Shown here: positions 16,950 to 26,851 of the stretch, piece after piece
Numbering within the stretch: the first letter of the stretch is position 1
How the letters are laid out: each line of letters begins with the position of its first letter
DNA from: Clostridia bacterium UC5.1-2E3
GTDB taxonomy: Bacteria; Bacillota; Clostridia; Lachnospirales; Lachnospiraceae
Reading direction: 5' to 3'
Length of the DNA stretch: 64,000 nt
NCBI GenBank assembly: GCA_001304875.1
Contig: BBZO01000016.1
Span: forward strand, 1-64,000
Position numbers and translations under genes: made by a program
The notes under the pieces: model-generated
Databases searched by the model: none
Told to the model about the DNA's origin: nothing
What the model saw: the letters and a program-made list of their open reading frames with translations, nothing else

Positions 16950-18656
16950 ATGCAGAAAGAAAAGACAAAAGTTTACATCTATACCAGAGTATCCACCGCC
17001 ATGCAGGTAGACGGCTACTCGCTGGATGCACAGAAAGCAAAAATGAAGGCATACGCAGACTACAACGATTATGAGATCGTCGGTGAATATGAGGACGCGG
17101 GAAAGTCTGGAAAATCCATTGAAGGCCGGGCGCAATTCAGCCAGATGGTGGAAGACATCAAATCCGGAAAAGATGGCGTGTCCTATGTTCTGGTGTTTAA
17201 ATTGTCCCGTTTCGGCAGAAACGCGGCGGATGTACTTTCTTCTCTTCAGGTCATGCAGGATTTTGGCGTCAACCTGGTATGTGTGGAAGATGGTATTGAC
17301 TCTTCCAAGGACGCGGGCAAGTTGATGATCTCCGTCCTGTCTGCTGTGGCAGAGATCGAGCGCGAAAATATCCGTGTCCAAACCATGGAGGGACGCATCC
17401 AGAAAGCAAGGGAAGGCCGCTGGAACGGCGGTTTTGCCCCCTATGGGTATCAGCTTGTGGATGGAAAGCTAATCATCAATGAGGAAGAAGCAGAGGCAAT
17501 CCGCGTCATTTATGACCAATATGTGCATACGGATATTGGCGCAAACGGAATTGCAAAATATCTGGAGAATCACGGCATCCGTAAAATCCCCCGGCAGAAT
17601 GGAAAGAATCCTCTGTTTGACGCACATCTAATCCGCCTGATTTTGAAAAATCCCGTGTACTGCGGGAAAATTGCCTATGGCCGCCGCAAGACAGAGAAAG
17701 TGCGCGGCACAAGGAACGAGTACAAGCTGGTGGAGCAGGATAACTACCTGCTGACCGATGGTTTGCATGAACCCATTGTTTCGGAAGAAATCTGGCAGGC
17801 AGCACAAGTAAAGCTGCTGGCCCAGGCGAAGAAGTACGAACACGTCAACCGCGGGAAGGATGAACACGTACATCTGCTCTCCGGCATTGTAAAGTGTCCA
17901 GTCTGCGGCGCCGGGATGTACGGAAACAAAAGTATCAAGCACAAAGCGGATGGCACTAAGTACAAAGATTTTTATTATTACGGCTGCAAGCACCGTACCA
18001 TGATACGCGGGCACAAGTGTGATTACAAAAAGCAGATTCGGGAAGAACTGCTGGACGATGCCGTGGCGGAAGTCATTGTAAAGCTGGTGAGCAATCCAAA
18101 GTTTGCTGCCATGATGCAGGAAAAGATCAACATGAAAGTAGATACTGCCGCTATTGACCAGGAGATTGCAAACTATGAGAAGCAGCTGCGCCAGCACTAT
18201 TCTGTCAAATCAAAGCTGGCGGAGGAAATTGATTCTCTCGACCCGGACGACCGGCACTATGTACGGCGAAAGACAGACCTGGATGACCGGCTCTACAAGA
18301 TGTATGATAAAATTGCAGATACCGACTCTCTGCTGATTGCGGCCAGGGCCAAAAAGCAGGCCATCGAAGCGGAAAAGCTGACCGGCGACAATATCTATAA
18401 AGTGCTGATTTACTTTGAGAAGCTGTATGGTGTGATGAACGATGTGGAGCAGCGTCAGCTAATCGAGGCGCTGATCTCGGAGATACAGATTTACCCGGAG
18501 CGTCAGCCCAATGGGCAATGGCTGAAATCCATCAAATTTAAGCTGCCGATCATTGAGGAAGATATGAGTATTAGTTTGGACAATGAAGAACAAGTCGAGA
18601 CGGTGGCGCTTTTGGAACGGATGAAAGTTATCATTACAGCCGGAGTGACTGATTGA
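16950..18656 (+). CDS. Large serine recombinase (TnpX-like integrase of the element)
   Basis: 568 residues. The catalytic domain starts VYIYTRVSTAMQVDGYSLD with the nucleophilic serine in RVS, then LVFKLSRFGRNAADVL and AEIERENIRVQTMEG. The recombinase domain includes NPVYCGKIAYGRR. A zinc ribbon follows: CPVCGAGMYGNKS and YYGCKHR...GHKC. A coiled coil covers roughly residues 395-500. These enzymes excise and integrate Tn4451-like elements through a covalent serine link. Its place at the right edge beside the chromosomal HD gene marks the probable element end. The frame is intact. Confidence 0.92.
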   Translation: MQKEKTKVYIYTRVSTAMQVDGYSLDAQKAKMKAYADYNDYEIVGEYEDAGKSGKSIEGRAQFSQMVEDIKSGKDGVSYVLVFKLSRFGRNAADVLSSLQVMQDFGVNLVCVEDGIDSSKDAGKLMISVLSAVAEIERENIRVQTMEGRIQKAREGRWNGGFAPYGYQLVDGKLIINEEEAEAIRVIYDQYVHTDIGANGIAKYLENHGIRKIPRQNGKNPLFDAHLIRLILKNPVYCGKIAYGRRKTEKVRGTRNEYKLVEQDNYLLTDGLHEPIVSEEIWQAAQVKLLAQAKKYEHVNRGKDEHVHLLSGIVKCPVCGAGMYGNKSIKHKADGTKYKDFYYYGCKHRTMIRGHKCDYKKQIREELLDDAVAEVIVKLVSNPKFAAMMQEKINMKVDTAAIDQEIANYEKQLRQHYSVKSKLAEEIDSLDPDDRHYVRRKTDLDDRLYKMYDKIADTDSLLIAARAKKQAIEAEKLTGDNIYKVLIYFEKLYGVMNDVEQRQLIEALISEIQIYPERQPNGQWLKSIKFKLPIIEEDMSISLDNEEQVETVALLERMKVIITAGVTD

Positions 18657-18681
18657 ATATTAAGAGATCTGTGAAATAAGA

Positions 18682-18722
18682 CAGCGGAGATGTGTTTCGT
18701 CATCTCCGCTGATTATTTCTTT
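18682..18722. terminator. Terminator between the recombinase and the HD gene
   Basis: CAGCGGAGATG (18682-18692) pairs perfectly with CATCTCCGCTG (18701-18711), followed by ATTATTTCTTTT. It serves the rightward recombinase; the leftward HD gene stops inside it. Confidence 0.75.
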
Positions 18723-19278
18723 TAGTTTCGATTTTTCTCACACTGTCTTCCCTCACTGCATCCCGCAGCCGGGTCAGATAGTCAGAGAACGCCACCTTAT
18801 CGTTCCCGTAGGTCATCTGCAGATCATATTCCAGCGGCAGCCATGTGTTTATATCGGCTTCGTTGTGCTGGATCAAGGCCTCCAGACTGTCTAAGGCTTT
18901 GTATATTCTGGCTTCCAGCGTCTTTCGCTCTTCCATTTCCTGGTAGAGAGCCTGCATCTCGGAGGCATAGGGCTCGGGCAGTTGGGACATCCACTGCTCC
19001 AGGTACTTCCTCTCTCGTGTCTCGTCCTCCGTGGTTTTCTCGAATGTAGGAATGTCGCCGGTGAAGGCTTCGCCCATGTCATGAATCAGACACATTTTAA
19101 AAAGTTTTGTGAGGTCGGCCTTCGGAAATTCATCGCTCACCAGATAAGCCATGAATGTCATCCGCCAGCAGTGCTCCGCTACACTTTCCTGGCGGCCATT
19201 GGAGGTCAGACAGTGCCGTTCAGCGTCCTTCAAGCGCTCGGCGAGAGCAAGAGTATCTAGCAGTTTTCTAATTTCCAT
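18700..19278 (-). CDS. HD-domain hydrolase (5'-nucleotidase YfbR-like)
   Basis: 192 residues. Metal ligands of the HD fold: ESVAEHCWRMTFMAYLV (first H), CLIHDMGEAFTGD (HD pair) and the later aspartate in YKALDSLEALIQHNEAD. The length and the EHCWR/HDMGEAFTGD pattern fit the YfbR/YpgQ group that dephosphorylates deoxynucleotides or acts as a phosphohydrolase. Substrate not determined. It is the first backbone gene to the right of the mobile element. Confidence 0.8.
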   Translation of the reverse strand: MEIRKLLDTLALAERLKDAERHCLTSNGRQESVAEHCWRMTFMAYLVSDEFPKADLTKLFKMCLIHDMGEAFTGDIPTFEKTTEDETRERKYLEQWMSQLPEPYASEMQALYQEMEERKTLEARIYKALDSLEALIQHNEADINTWLPLEYDLQMTYGNDKVAFSDYLTRLRDAVREDSVRKIETKRNNQRR

Positions 19279-19463
19279 ATGAAAAATCCTCTTTTCTGTG
19301 ATTAAAGATTATAAAAATAACGTCTTAAAATCTGGCTCAATTATAGTATATGGTGTGCATATTAAAATTTCAATAAAAATAGAGGATGTATGTATAGACG
19401 TTATGAAAACGGGCATCATAGGAGTGTACAAAAGATTTTCAAATACTTATCCTCCCCTTTTTA

Positions 19464-19508
19464 GTCGTCCCCGGCGCGAAGCTACGCTCTGGGGACGACC
19501 TTTTTATT
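19464..19508. terminator. Strong GC hairpin beyond the LysR gene
   Basis: GTCGTCCCC / GGGGACGAC (19464-19472 and 19491-19499). The T-run (TTTTTATT) lies on the rightward side, although the LysR gene that ends here is leftward. Bases 19279-19463 otherwise hold no gene that I can support. Confidence 0.5.
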
Positions 19509-20371
19509 GTCCAAACAGCGTCAGGAACTGCTTCACCGCCGGCGAAAATACCTGGTATTTTTCGTCACAAGAAACAGCTCGGCCGACAGCCGCGGCACGA
19601 TGGGCCGGAACGTGAGGTTCCGCCCTTTCGTGTTCACCAGCCGGTCCAGGCACAGTACATAGCCGACGCCCCGCTCCGCCAGAAATGTGGCGTTGTAGAT
19701 CAGCGTGTAGGTGGCCACGATATTCATGGAGGAATAGTCGGAGCCAAACCACTCCAGCTCCCGGTGTCCCAGAAACGTCTGCTCCGCCAGAATGAGCGGC
19801 AGCGTTTTAAGCTGGTTTAAATGGACCGTCCGCTGCTTTGCCAGCTCGCAGTCCTTCGGCATCAGCAGCCCGAAGGTTTCCTTTTGCGGGAGCTTCCGGT
19901 AGTCATACTTTTCCTGCTGCACCGGGCCCAGCAGAAGCCCCAGATCCGCCAGCCCGCGGTCCAGACGTTCCAGAACCATGTCCGCGTCTCCGCTCTGAAT
20001 GTGCAGCTTCACGTCGGGGTGGAGGCGGTGAAATTCTGCAAACCGTTCGGCGAGCGTGTCCATGGCGGCGGTCTCCGCGCAGCCGATGGTGATATCCCGC
20101 TCAGGGCCCGGCCGTCCGAGTGGAAGGCGGATTCCGTGGCGTCGATCAGCTCCAGGATCTCCTGCGCCCGCTGTTTCAGATAGATGCCTTCCTCCGTCAG
20201 CGTGATCCTGCGCTTCCCGCGGATAAACAGCTGCCGGCCCAGCTGGGTTTCCAGATCTATCATCTGCTTGGACAGCGTGGACTGGGTCAAAAACAGGGAC
20301 TGTGCCGCCTTCGTGATATTCTCCTCCCTGGCAACTGCGAGAAAATAGTTGAGAAGCCGTGTCTCGATCAT
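19504..20371 (-). CDS. LysR-type transcriptional regulator (two frameshifts)
   Basis: About 289 residues. The winged helix-turn-helix is IETRLLNYFLAVAREENITK, AAQSLFLTQSTLSKQMIDLE (residues 1-60). The effector domain runs from DITIGCAETAAMDTLAE through LADLGLLLGPVQQEKYDY to ELFLVTKKYQVFSPAVKQF. Breaks: one G missing near 20112 (ALSGGDI) and one A missing near 19563 (VTKKYQ). ATG 20371 has AGGAGG just upstream. It is divergent from the hydrolase lipoprotein at 20574, its likely target. Confidence 0.85.
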
Positions 20372-20510
20372 ATGAAACCTCCTGTCCTGTGCACACATTT
20401 CTTCGTTCTCCGTGAACGGTCAATGAATCGTCAGTGAATCATCCATTATTAATGATCATATCATATCGTATCATTCCTGTAAACGATGATAAAGCATGAT
20501 TAACAACTGT

Positions 20511-20539
20511 TTGTCATTGTATGGGAGTGCGGATATAAT
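20511..20539 (+). promoter_or_regulatory. Sigma-A promoter of the hydrolase lipoprotein
   Basis: TTGTCA (20511-20516), 17-base spacer, TATAAT (20534-20539), then an AAAGGAG site and ATG at 20574. AT-rich ATCAT-type repeats at 20452-20500 between this and the LysR gene could hold the LysR binding site. Confidence 0.75.
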
Positions 20540-20573
20540 TGAGATGCAGACTGGGAAAGGAGTTATCAATTTT

Positions 20574-21707
20574 ATGAAAAAAACGGGAATGAAACTGTTG
20601 GCAGGGGTACTCTTCGGCGCATTGCTGGCCGGCTGCAGCGCGGGTCAGCCGGAGGCGGGGGAAAGCAACGCTCCATCTGCCAGTCCGGTGGCAGAGCAGC
20701 CAGAGAGCAGCGGCGCGGCGGATGCCGGGCGTTCGGAGTCCGACGCACCGGACGAAACCGGAGAGGAATATTACACATTTGCATTGAGTGAGAACGTGGA
20801 GCGGCGGCCGGTGTCCTACGAGAACCGTTACGGCATCACCCTGGCCGGGGAGCTTTACACTCCCAGGGACATGGATGAGTCGGAGCTTCATCCGGCGGTG
20901 GTGATCGGCGCGCCCTACGGCGGAGTGAAGGAGCAGGGGCCGGGCGTATGGGCCAATGAGCTGGCGCAGAGGGGATTTGTCTGCCTGACCTTCGACCGTC
21001 CTACAACGGGGAGAGCGGCGGGGAGCCGCGGCACGTGTCTTCCCCGGAAATCTTCACCGAGGACGTGAGCGCCGGCGTGGACTACCTGGCGTGCAGCCTT
21101 TGTGGACCGGGAGAAGATCGGCGCCATCGGAATCTGCGGCAGCGGCGCATTTTCCCTGTCGGCGGCGCAGGTGGATACGAGAATCCGGGCGGTGGTGACG
21201 GCCAGCCTTGTGGACATCAGCGCCAACTTTGACGGCCTGTCCCCGGAGGAGCGGCAGGCGGCGCTGGATGCCCTGGGTGAGCAGCGCTGGAATGACTTCG
21301 AGAATGGAGCGCCGGATTATCACGCCGTATATGCGGACGAACCCATGAGCGAGATTCCGGAGGGGCTGGATCCCATGACGGCGGAATTTATGAGCTATTA
21401 CAGTACGGCGCGCGGCAATCACCCCAACGCGGACGGAGCGTTTACGACCACCAGCCAGGCGGCGTTTATGAACTACAGCCTGCTGGGCCATCTGGATACG
21501 ATCTCGCCGCGGCCGGTTCTCATGCTCGCGGGCGAAAACGCCATGAGCCGGGGGCTGACGGAGGGCGTTTACGAGAGGCTCGGCGAGGCGAAGGAGCTGA
21601 TCATCGTCCCGGGAGCCAACCATGTGGATCTGTATGACGATATGGAGAAAATTCCCTTTGACGAGGTGGAGCGGTTTTTGAATGAGAGTCTGAAGCCCGG
21701 TGCGTGA
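20574..21707 (+). CDS. Secreted lipoprotein of the alpha/beta-hydrolase (dienelactone hydrolase-like) fold, frameshifted
   Basis: About 378 residues. Lipoprotein signal with lipobox LLAGC (cysteine near residue 22), then a low-complexity Ser/Glu/Ala linker. The hydrolase part has GITLAGELYTP, HPAVVIGAPYGGVKEQ, GFVCLTFDPSYNGESGGEPR, IGAIGICGSGAFSLSAA (nucleophile elbow GICGSG, serine), PRPVLMLAGENAMSRG and VPGANHVDLYDD (catalytic histidine). Indels near 20998 (C-run) and around 21090-21105 break the frame. The substrate is unknown; a small ester is likely. Under divergent LysR control by position. Confidence 0.75.
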
Positions 21708-21736
21708 TTTCTCACGTCTGATTTAGAAACCGCAAA

Positions 21737-22779
21737 TTATTTCGTCTGCTCAAACAACCAGTCCCGTACGGCGGGAATCCGGTAAGCGTAGTTGAAGGAG
21801 GCCATATGCTCCATGGTGTTGCCGTCCTTCAATACGCTGCCCAGCTCGAAGCGGATGAAATTGGCATCATGTCCCTGGGCGATCAGTTCCGCCGCCGCGG
21901 CGCTCTGGTCGTCCTCGGAGTCCTGGGCGCTCCACTGGCCGTAGCTGTAGCCGATGCCGCCGGCGTCGAACATGGCCATCACCTGGTCCTGCCCGCCGGA
22001 GGCCTTCTCGTCGCCGGCCGCGGTGATGTAGAAGAAGGAGGCGTTCTCCAGCGGCTCCAGCACAGAAATATCCCACTGACCGGAGACGAAGAGCGAGGCG
22101 GCAAAGAGATCCGGGTATTTGCTGTTCAAATAGAGAGAAGTCATGCATCCCATGGACTGCCCGGTGGTGTAGAGGCGGCTGGTATCGATGGAATACTCCT
22201 CTGTGAGTGCGTCGATGAGACGCACCGCGGTCTTCACCTGATCGGAGACGGAGGCCTCATCGTTTACCACCACCTCAGAGAAGTTGGGAACCAGAACAAA
22301 GGACGGGTTGCCTGCTCCTCGTCCGTGACCCATATGTCAGCGCCGAAATACTGTTCGACGATCTCACCGGAGGTCTTTCCCGGAGCCGTCGCGTCCGGAA
22401 TGAACATCAGAAGCGGGTACTGGTTTTCCGCGCTGTACCCTTTAGGAATGTAGAGATTGTACTCCAGAGGCGCCCCCGTTTCCGGATCTTCGAACGTAAG
22501 CTGCTCAAATTTTTCCGCGTTTTCTTCCAGGACGGAGAGCACCGCCTCGTCGGTCTCCACGGCCATCCCGCCGCCGCGGCCGCCTCTGCCGCCGTCGTTT
22601 ACGCCCCTGTTTCGTCCGGCGTCTCCGCCGGGGGTGGCGTCCCTGTCTCCGGAAATGTTTTTCCAGGTGTCCTCTGCTTGGGCGTCCGCTGGATTCTGCG
22701 CGGCCGGGGTCGAGCAGCCGCTTAGGGACAGGCACAGCGCTCCAAAACAGAAAAGCATGTATTTCTTGTGATTTCTCAT
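21737..22779 (-). CDS. Secreted lipoprotein esterase (PHB-depolymerase/peptidase-like alpha/beta hydrolase), frameshifted
   Basis: About 347 residues from ATG 22779 (AAGGAG upstream). Signal with lipobox LSGCS. A Gly/Arg/Asp-rich linker (RGGRGGGM) leads to the hydrolase domain: LEYNLYIPKGYSAENQYPLL, NPSFVLVPNFSEVVVND, IDTSRLYTTGQSMGCMTSLY (GQSMG nucleophile elbow) and DLFAASLFVSG. The C-terminal NTMEHMASFNYAYRIPAVRD carries the likely catalytic histidine. One G is missing near 22311. Convergent with the preceding hydrolase lipoprotein; both are surface-anchored esterases. Confidence 0.75.
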
Positions 22780-22979
22780 AGTAAAATTCTCCTTATTATA
22801 AATATGAAAAATAAAAAGGGATCCACTGAAAATTTCTGTGAATCCCTGTGTAGGCCGTTTGACCGGCTCCATGCCTCACATTCTAGCAAACGGAAAATTT
22901 ATTTGTCAAGGCAGTTCACAGACAATTCACAAACAGCTCGCAGATCACAGATTTGTTTTTCCCGGATTCCGCCGGAAAT

Positions 22980-23023
22980 TTCTCCCGATTCTCTTACAAA
23001 ATTCTCCCGATTCTCTCACAAAA
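22980..23023. repeat. 22-base tandem duplication upstream of rpsB
   Basis: Two adjacent 22-base copies (22980-23001 and 23002-23023), starting TTCTCCCGATTCTC, differ at one base. They end five bases before the rpsB -35 box. Bases 22780-22979 hold no gene that I can support. Confidence 0.7.
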
Positions 23024-23027
23024 GTGC

Positions 23028-23056
23028 TTGCGCGTCCGAAAAACTTATGGTATACT
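23028..23056 (+). promoter_or_regulatory. Sigma-A promoter of rpsB-tsf
   Basis: TTGCGC (23028-23033), 17-base spacer, TATACT (23051-23056). The leader to the rpsB start is about 110 bases and includes paired segments that could serve S2 autoregulation, though no defined motif was recognised. Confidence 0.75.
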
Positions 23057-23173
23057 AGCAAAGCTTATAAGAAAACACGTCTGCCGATTCCAAGGACGGT
23101 GCTCATCCGGGGATGGGGTCTCCGCGGAAGCATGAGACGCAGGCGGAAGTAAAAACCAAATGGAGGTAAAGAC

Positions 23174-23911
23174 ATGAGCGTTATTTCAATGAAGCAGTTA
23201 CTGGAAGCAGGTGTGCACTTCGGCCACCAGACAAGAAGATGGAACCCCAAGATGGCTCCGTACATCTATACCGAGAGAAACGGCATCTACATCATCGACT
23301 TACAGAAGTCCGTAGGTAAGGTAGACGAGGCTTACAAGGCAGTGTCCGACATCGCAGCAGACGGCGGCACCATTCTTTTCGTGGGTACCAAGAAGCAGGC
23401 GCAGGATGCCATCAAGACTGAGGCAGAGCGCTGCGGTATGTTCTATGTAAACGAGAGATGGCTGGGCGGCATGCTCACCAACTTTAAGACCATCCAGAGC
23501 CGTATCGCAAGACTGAAAGCGATCGAGACCATGGCTGAGGACGGAACCTTCGACGTTCTTCCGAAGAAGGAAGTAATCGCACTCAAGAAGGAGTGGGAGA
23601 AGCTTGAGAAGAACTTAGGCGGCATCAAAGAGATGAAGCGCATCCCGGACGCTATTTTCGTAGTAGATCCGAAGAAGGAGAGAATCTGCGTGCAGGAGGC
23701 TCACACCCTGGGCATCCCGTTAATCGGCATCGCTGACACCAACTGCGATCCCGAGGAGCTGGACTACGTGATCCCCGGCAACGACGACGCAATCAGAGCC
23801 GTTAAGCTCATCGTTTCCAAGATGGCAGACGCTGTCATCGAGGCAAACCAGGGCGAGGCGATCGCTGAGGGCGCAGAGGCAGAGATGATGGACGAGGCTG
23901 TAGAGGCTTAA
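23174..23911 (+). CDS. rpsB: 30S ribosomal protein S2
   Basis: 245 residues, full length. Signature [20 protein letters not shown] at the N-terminus, [14 protein letters not shown] and [20 protein letters not shown]. The acidic C-terminal tail ([14 protein letters not shown]) is usual. A TGGAGGTAAAG site precedes the ATG. It is followed by tsf after 25 bases, the standard rpsB-tsf operon. Confidence 0.98.
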   Translation: MSVISMKQLLEAGVHFGHQTRRWNPKMAPYIYTERNGIYIIDLQKSVGKVDEAYKAVSDIAADGGTILFVGTKKQAQDAIKTEAERCGMFYVNERWLGGMLTNFKTIQSRIARLKAIETMAEDGTFDVLPKKEVIALKKEWEKLEKNLGGIKEMKRIPDAIFVVDPKKERICVQEAHTLGIPLIGIADTNCDPEELDYVIPGNDDAIRAVKLIVSKMADAVIEANQGEAIAEGAEAEMMDEAVEA

Positions 23912-23936
23912 TCAACAGTTACGGAGGGAAATGAAA

Positions 23937-24873
23937 ATGGCAGTAACAGCAGCAATGGTAAAAGAGTTAAGAGAGATGACAGGCGCCGGCATGATGGACT
24001 GCAAGAAGGCTCTTGCAGCCACCGACGGCGATATGGATAAGGCAGTTGAGTTCTTAAGAGAGAAGGGACTCGCAGGCGCAGAAGAAGGCTGGCCGTATCG
24101 CTGCCGAGGGTATCGTTGCCACTCAGGTAACTGAGGACGGCAAGAAGGCAGTTGTGGTAGAGGTAAATGCTGAGACCGATTTCGTGGCCAAGAACGCCAA
24201 GTTCCAGGGCTATGTGGCAGACGTTGCAGCGCAGGCTCTCACCACCTCCGCAAAGAACATGGACGAGTTCTACGCTGAGAAGTGGGCTCTGGATGAGTCC
24301 TTAACCGTCAAGGAAGCTCTTGCTTCCCAGATCTCCATCATCGGTGAGAACATGAACATCCGCCGCTTCGAGCAGGTGAGCGAGGAGAACGGTTTCGTTG
24401 CCTCCTACATCCACGCAGGCGGTAAGATCGGCGTTCTCGTTGACGTTGAGACCGACGTTGTGAACGACGCCGTGAAGGAGATGGCAAAGAACGTGGCCAT
24501 GCAGGCTGCCGCTCTTAAGCCGGTATACACCAGCCGCGACGAGGTGGACGCTGACTTCATCGAGCACGAGAAGGCAATTCTCATGGCTCAGATCCAGAAT
24601 GATCCGAAGGAAGCTTCCAAGCCCGAGAAGGTAATCCAGGGCATGATCCAGGGCCGTATCAACAAGGAGCTCAAGGAGATCTGCCTCTTAGATCAGACCT
24701 ACGTGAAGGCTGAGGACGGCAAGCAGTCCGTTTCCCAGTACGTAGCCGAGGTTGCCAAGGCAAACGGCGCGAAGATCGCCATCAAGAAGTTCGTCCGTTT
24801 CGAGACCGGCGAGGGCCTGGAGAAGAAAGAGGAGAACTTTGCTGAGGAAGTTGCTAAGCAGATGGGTATGTAA
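23937..24873 (+). CDS. tsf: Elongation factor Ts (frameshifted in this assembly)
   Basis: About 312 residues. EF-Ts recharges EF-Tu by GDP release. N-terminal [19 protein letters not shown] (UBA-like domain), then the conserved TDFVAKN and core. The frame changes near 24080: the expected [14 protein letters not shown] needs two bases restored before AAGAAGGCTGG. As the gene is essential, this is almost surely a sequence error. ATG 23937 is chosen over 23931 because its spacing to GGAGGG is normal. Confidence 0.95.
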
Positions 24874-24916
24874 TTTCCTGCACGAGTGAAATTATCATAA
24901 GCGAATATGAATCTTT

Positions 24917-24961
24917 AAATCCCCGAACGTTTTGCAAAAGCAGGGCGTTCGGGGATTTTCG
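24917..24961 (+). terminator. Terminator of rpsB-tsf
   Basis: AAATCCCCGAACG pairs with CGTTCGGGGATTTT (24917-24929 and 24946-24959). A 13-bp stem ending in TTTT. Confidence 0.85.
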
Positions 24962-25061
24962 GTATCGTTTGTGTGCGGTATCATCTCCCCTGCTGCTTTT
25001 GTAGCTCACATAGCGGTAACGGCCTTATGAATGATTGAAACTCCTGCTTTGAGGTGTTGCT

Positions 25062-26030
25062 ATGCAGATGAACAGATTATTTAAGATCGTGTACTACCTG
25101 TTGGAAAATGGAAAATCCACCGCCCCCGAACTCGCTGAAAAATTTGAAGTTTCTATACGCACAATCTATAGAGATTTAGATGCGCTCAGTGCTGCGGGCA
25201 TTCCCGTTTATGCCGCACAGGGAAAGGGCGGCGGCATATCTCTGTTAGACAATTACATTTTGGAAAAATCGTTGCTTTCCAAAAAAGAAAAAGAGCAAAT
25301 ACTTCTGGCATTGCAGGGCATATCCTCTGCAGAAGGAAAATCGGAAGACGAATTACTTTCCAAACTGTCGGCGCTTTTTCAAATGAAAAATACAGATTGG
25401 ATAGAGGTTGATTTTTCCGATTGGGTAAAAAACAGCGCAGACCAGGATATATTTAATGAGATTAAAAAAGCCATTTTTGACAGGCATATTCTTTCATTTT
25501 CTTACTTCGATAGCAAGGGCTTTTGGTTGAACCGTACCGTTAAACCGATAAAGTTGATATTCAAGAGCAAGGATTGGTATTTATATGGTTTTTGTCTGTT
25601 AAGAAATGATTATCGCCTTTTTAAATTAACCCGTATGAAAGAGCTGGTTATCTCTACGGAAACATTTACCCGCGAAATTTCGGAACCGCCGAAAGTAAAA
25701 ATGGAAATTCCGAATTACAATATGGTTTCTGTGAAACTGAAATTTTCCCCGCAAGCAGCTTTTCGTGTATATGATGAATTTACAGATCGCGTCACGACAG
25801 ACAGCGAAAATAATCTTTATGTAACAACAAATCTGCCCGACAATGAAATTATGTATAGTTATCTGCTCACATTTGGCGAATATGTAGAGGTTCTTGCTCC
25901 CCGATATGTGCGTGTGGGAATCGCAGAAAAACTGAATCTGATTTTAAAAAAATATAAAAACATGACAAATGATGTCATGTTTCTTGCGATATACTTCCTT
26001 TATCGAGGAGGTATAATAGATGAAATATGA
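25062..26030 (+). CDS. WYL-domain transcriptional regulator (YafY type)
   Basis: 322 residues. N-terminal DeoR-type helix-turn-helix: RLFKIVYYLLENGKSTAPEL, VSIRTIYRDLDALSAAGIPV. The WYL domain covers about residues 135-230 (HILSFSYFDSKGFWLNRTVK, WYLYGFCLLRNDYRLFKLTR), then a WCX-like tail. WYL regulators often sense small ligands or nucleic acid. The normal end may be at NMT just before the hairpin-like AACATGAC/GTCATGTT around 25960. The AT-rich composition, unlike rpsB-tsf, suggests acquisition. It overlaps the next gene by 11 bases, so they form an operon. Confidence 0.88.
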   Translation: MQMNRLFKIVYYLLENGKSTAPELAEKFEVSIRTIYRDLDALSAAGIPVYAAQGKGGGISLLDNYILEKSLLSKKEKEQILLALQGISSAEGKSEDELLSKLSALFQMKNTDWIEVDFSDWVKNSADQDIFNEIKKAIFDRHILSFSYFDSKGFWLNRTVKPIKLIFKSKDWYLYGFCLLRNDYRLFKLTRMKELVISTETFTREISEPPKVKMEIPNYNMVSVKLKFSPQAAFRVYDEFTDRVTTDSENNLYVTTNLPDNEIMYSYLLTFGEYVEVLAPRYVRVGIAEKLNLILKKYKNMTNDVMFLAIYFLYRGGIIDEI

Positions 26031-26637
26031 ATGGAAAAAGCAGGATAAAAGCCTGTATGGGGCAAAGATTACTCCAGGTTTAATTAACATTCCGGCACAG
26101 AATTATATCATGATAGACGGAAAAGGAAATCCGAATGATTCTGATTTTTCTAATCGGGTATCGGCATTATATTCATTAGCCTATGCCATCAAGATGAGGT
26201 ATAAGAAATCAGAGGATAAAGGGAAATCAGAAAATGATGTTGATGATTTTGCTGTTTATCCCTTAGAGGGCGTCTGGAGCTTAACAGAGGGAACACAGCT
26301 TGTAAAAGAAAACTTAGAGTATACAATCATGATACGCCAGCCAGACTTTATCAGCAGAGAAATGGTTATGGCGGCGTTAGAACAGGTCAAAGTCAAAAAG
26401 CCGTCTCCCTTGTTTGATGAGATATACTTTGACACTATGCAAAATGGAATGTGCATAGAGGTCCTGCACGTTGGTTCTTTTGATGATGAGCCGTATTCTT
26501 TTGAAAAAATGAAACAGTACGCAGAAGCAAATAATTTGCAGTATGATAAGAAAAAGCACAGAGAAATATATTTGAATAATGTCAACAGGGTAGAACAAAG
26601 CAGGGTAAAAACAATTTTACGCTATTCAATTATTTAG
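26020..26637 (+). CDS. GyrI-like small-molecule-binding domain protein
   Basis: 205 residues. Features of the stand-alone GyrI-like/SOUL-type family: INIPAQNYIMIDGKGNPNDS, VSALYSLAYAIKMRYKK, DFAVYPLEGVWSL, YTIMIRQPDFISREMVMAAL, FDTMQNGMCIEVLHVGSFDD and YDKKKHREIYLNNVNRV. Such proteins are commonly paired with WYL or AraC regulators and may bind or hydrolyse a drug-like ligand. An AGGAGG site within the WYL gene end precedes ATG 26020. Confidence 0.82.
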   Translation: MKYEWKKQDKSLYGAKITPGLINIPAQNYIMIDGKGNPNDSDFSNRVSALYSLAYAIKMRYKKSEDKGKSENDVDDFAVYPLEGVWSLTEGTQLVKENLEYTIMIRQPDFISREMVMAALEQVKVKKPSPLFDEIYFDTMQNGMCIEVLHVGSFDDEPYSFEKMKQYAEANNLQYDKKKHREIYLNNVNRVEQSRVKTILRYSII

Positions 26638-26851
26638 CCCGGAACCATATGCGTCCAACGGCGGTTTGAAATATCAAAAAAGCCTGTTCCATGCGACGGG
26701 GTATTCTGCGCATGAATATGAATACACATATCAAATGCACCTTTTTTGCTTTTTGTAAAGCCCGAAGGTTTTTTCCCTCCCCAAATTGCGCTCATATATA
26801 TTATAATATATAATAGCAGTAAGAAGAGGCGCACGGAAGGAGGAAGGCGGT
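26638..26851. other. Intergenic stretch with AT-rich promoter region
   Basis: No supported gene. A short leftward open stretch (HIHAQNTPSHGTG) may be a coding relic, but I could not assign it. TATATATTATAATATATAAT at about 26793-26814 supplies several possible -10 boxes for the next cassette. Confidence 0.35.

Noticed and set aside
15187-18656. Gabija system (GajA with GajB)
   Set aside because: The gene after the OLD-like ATPase is a serine recombinase; no UvrD-like helicase is present. The pcrA at the window start is the housekeeping enzyme.
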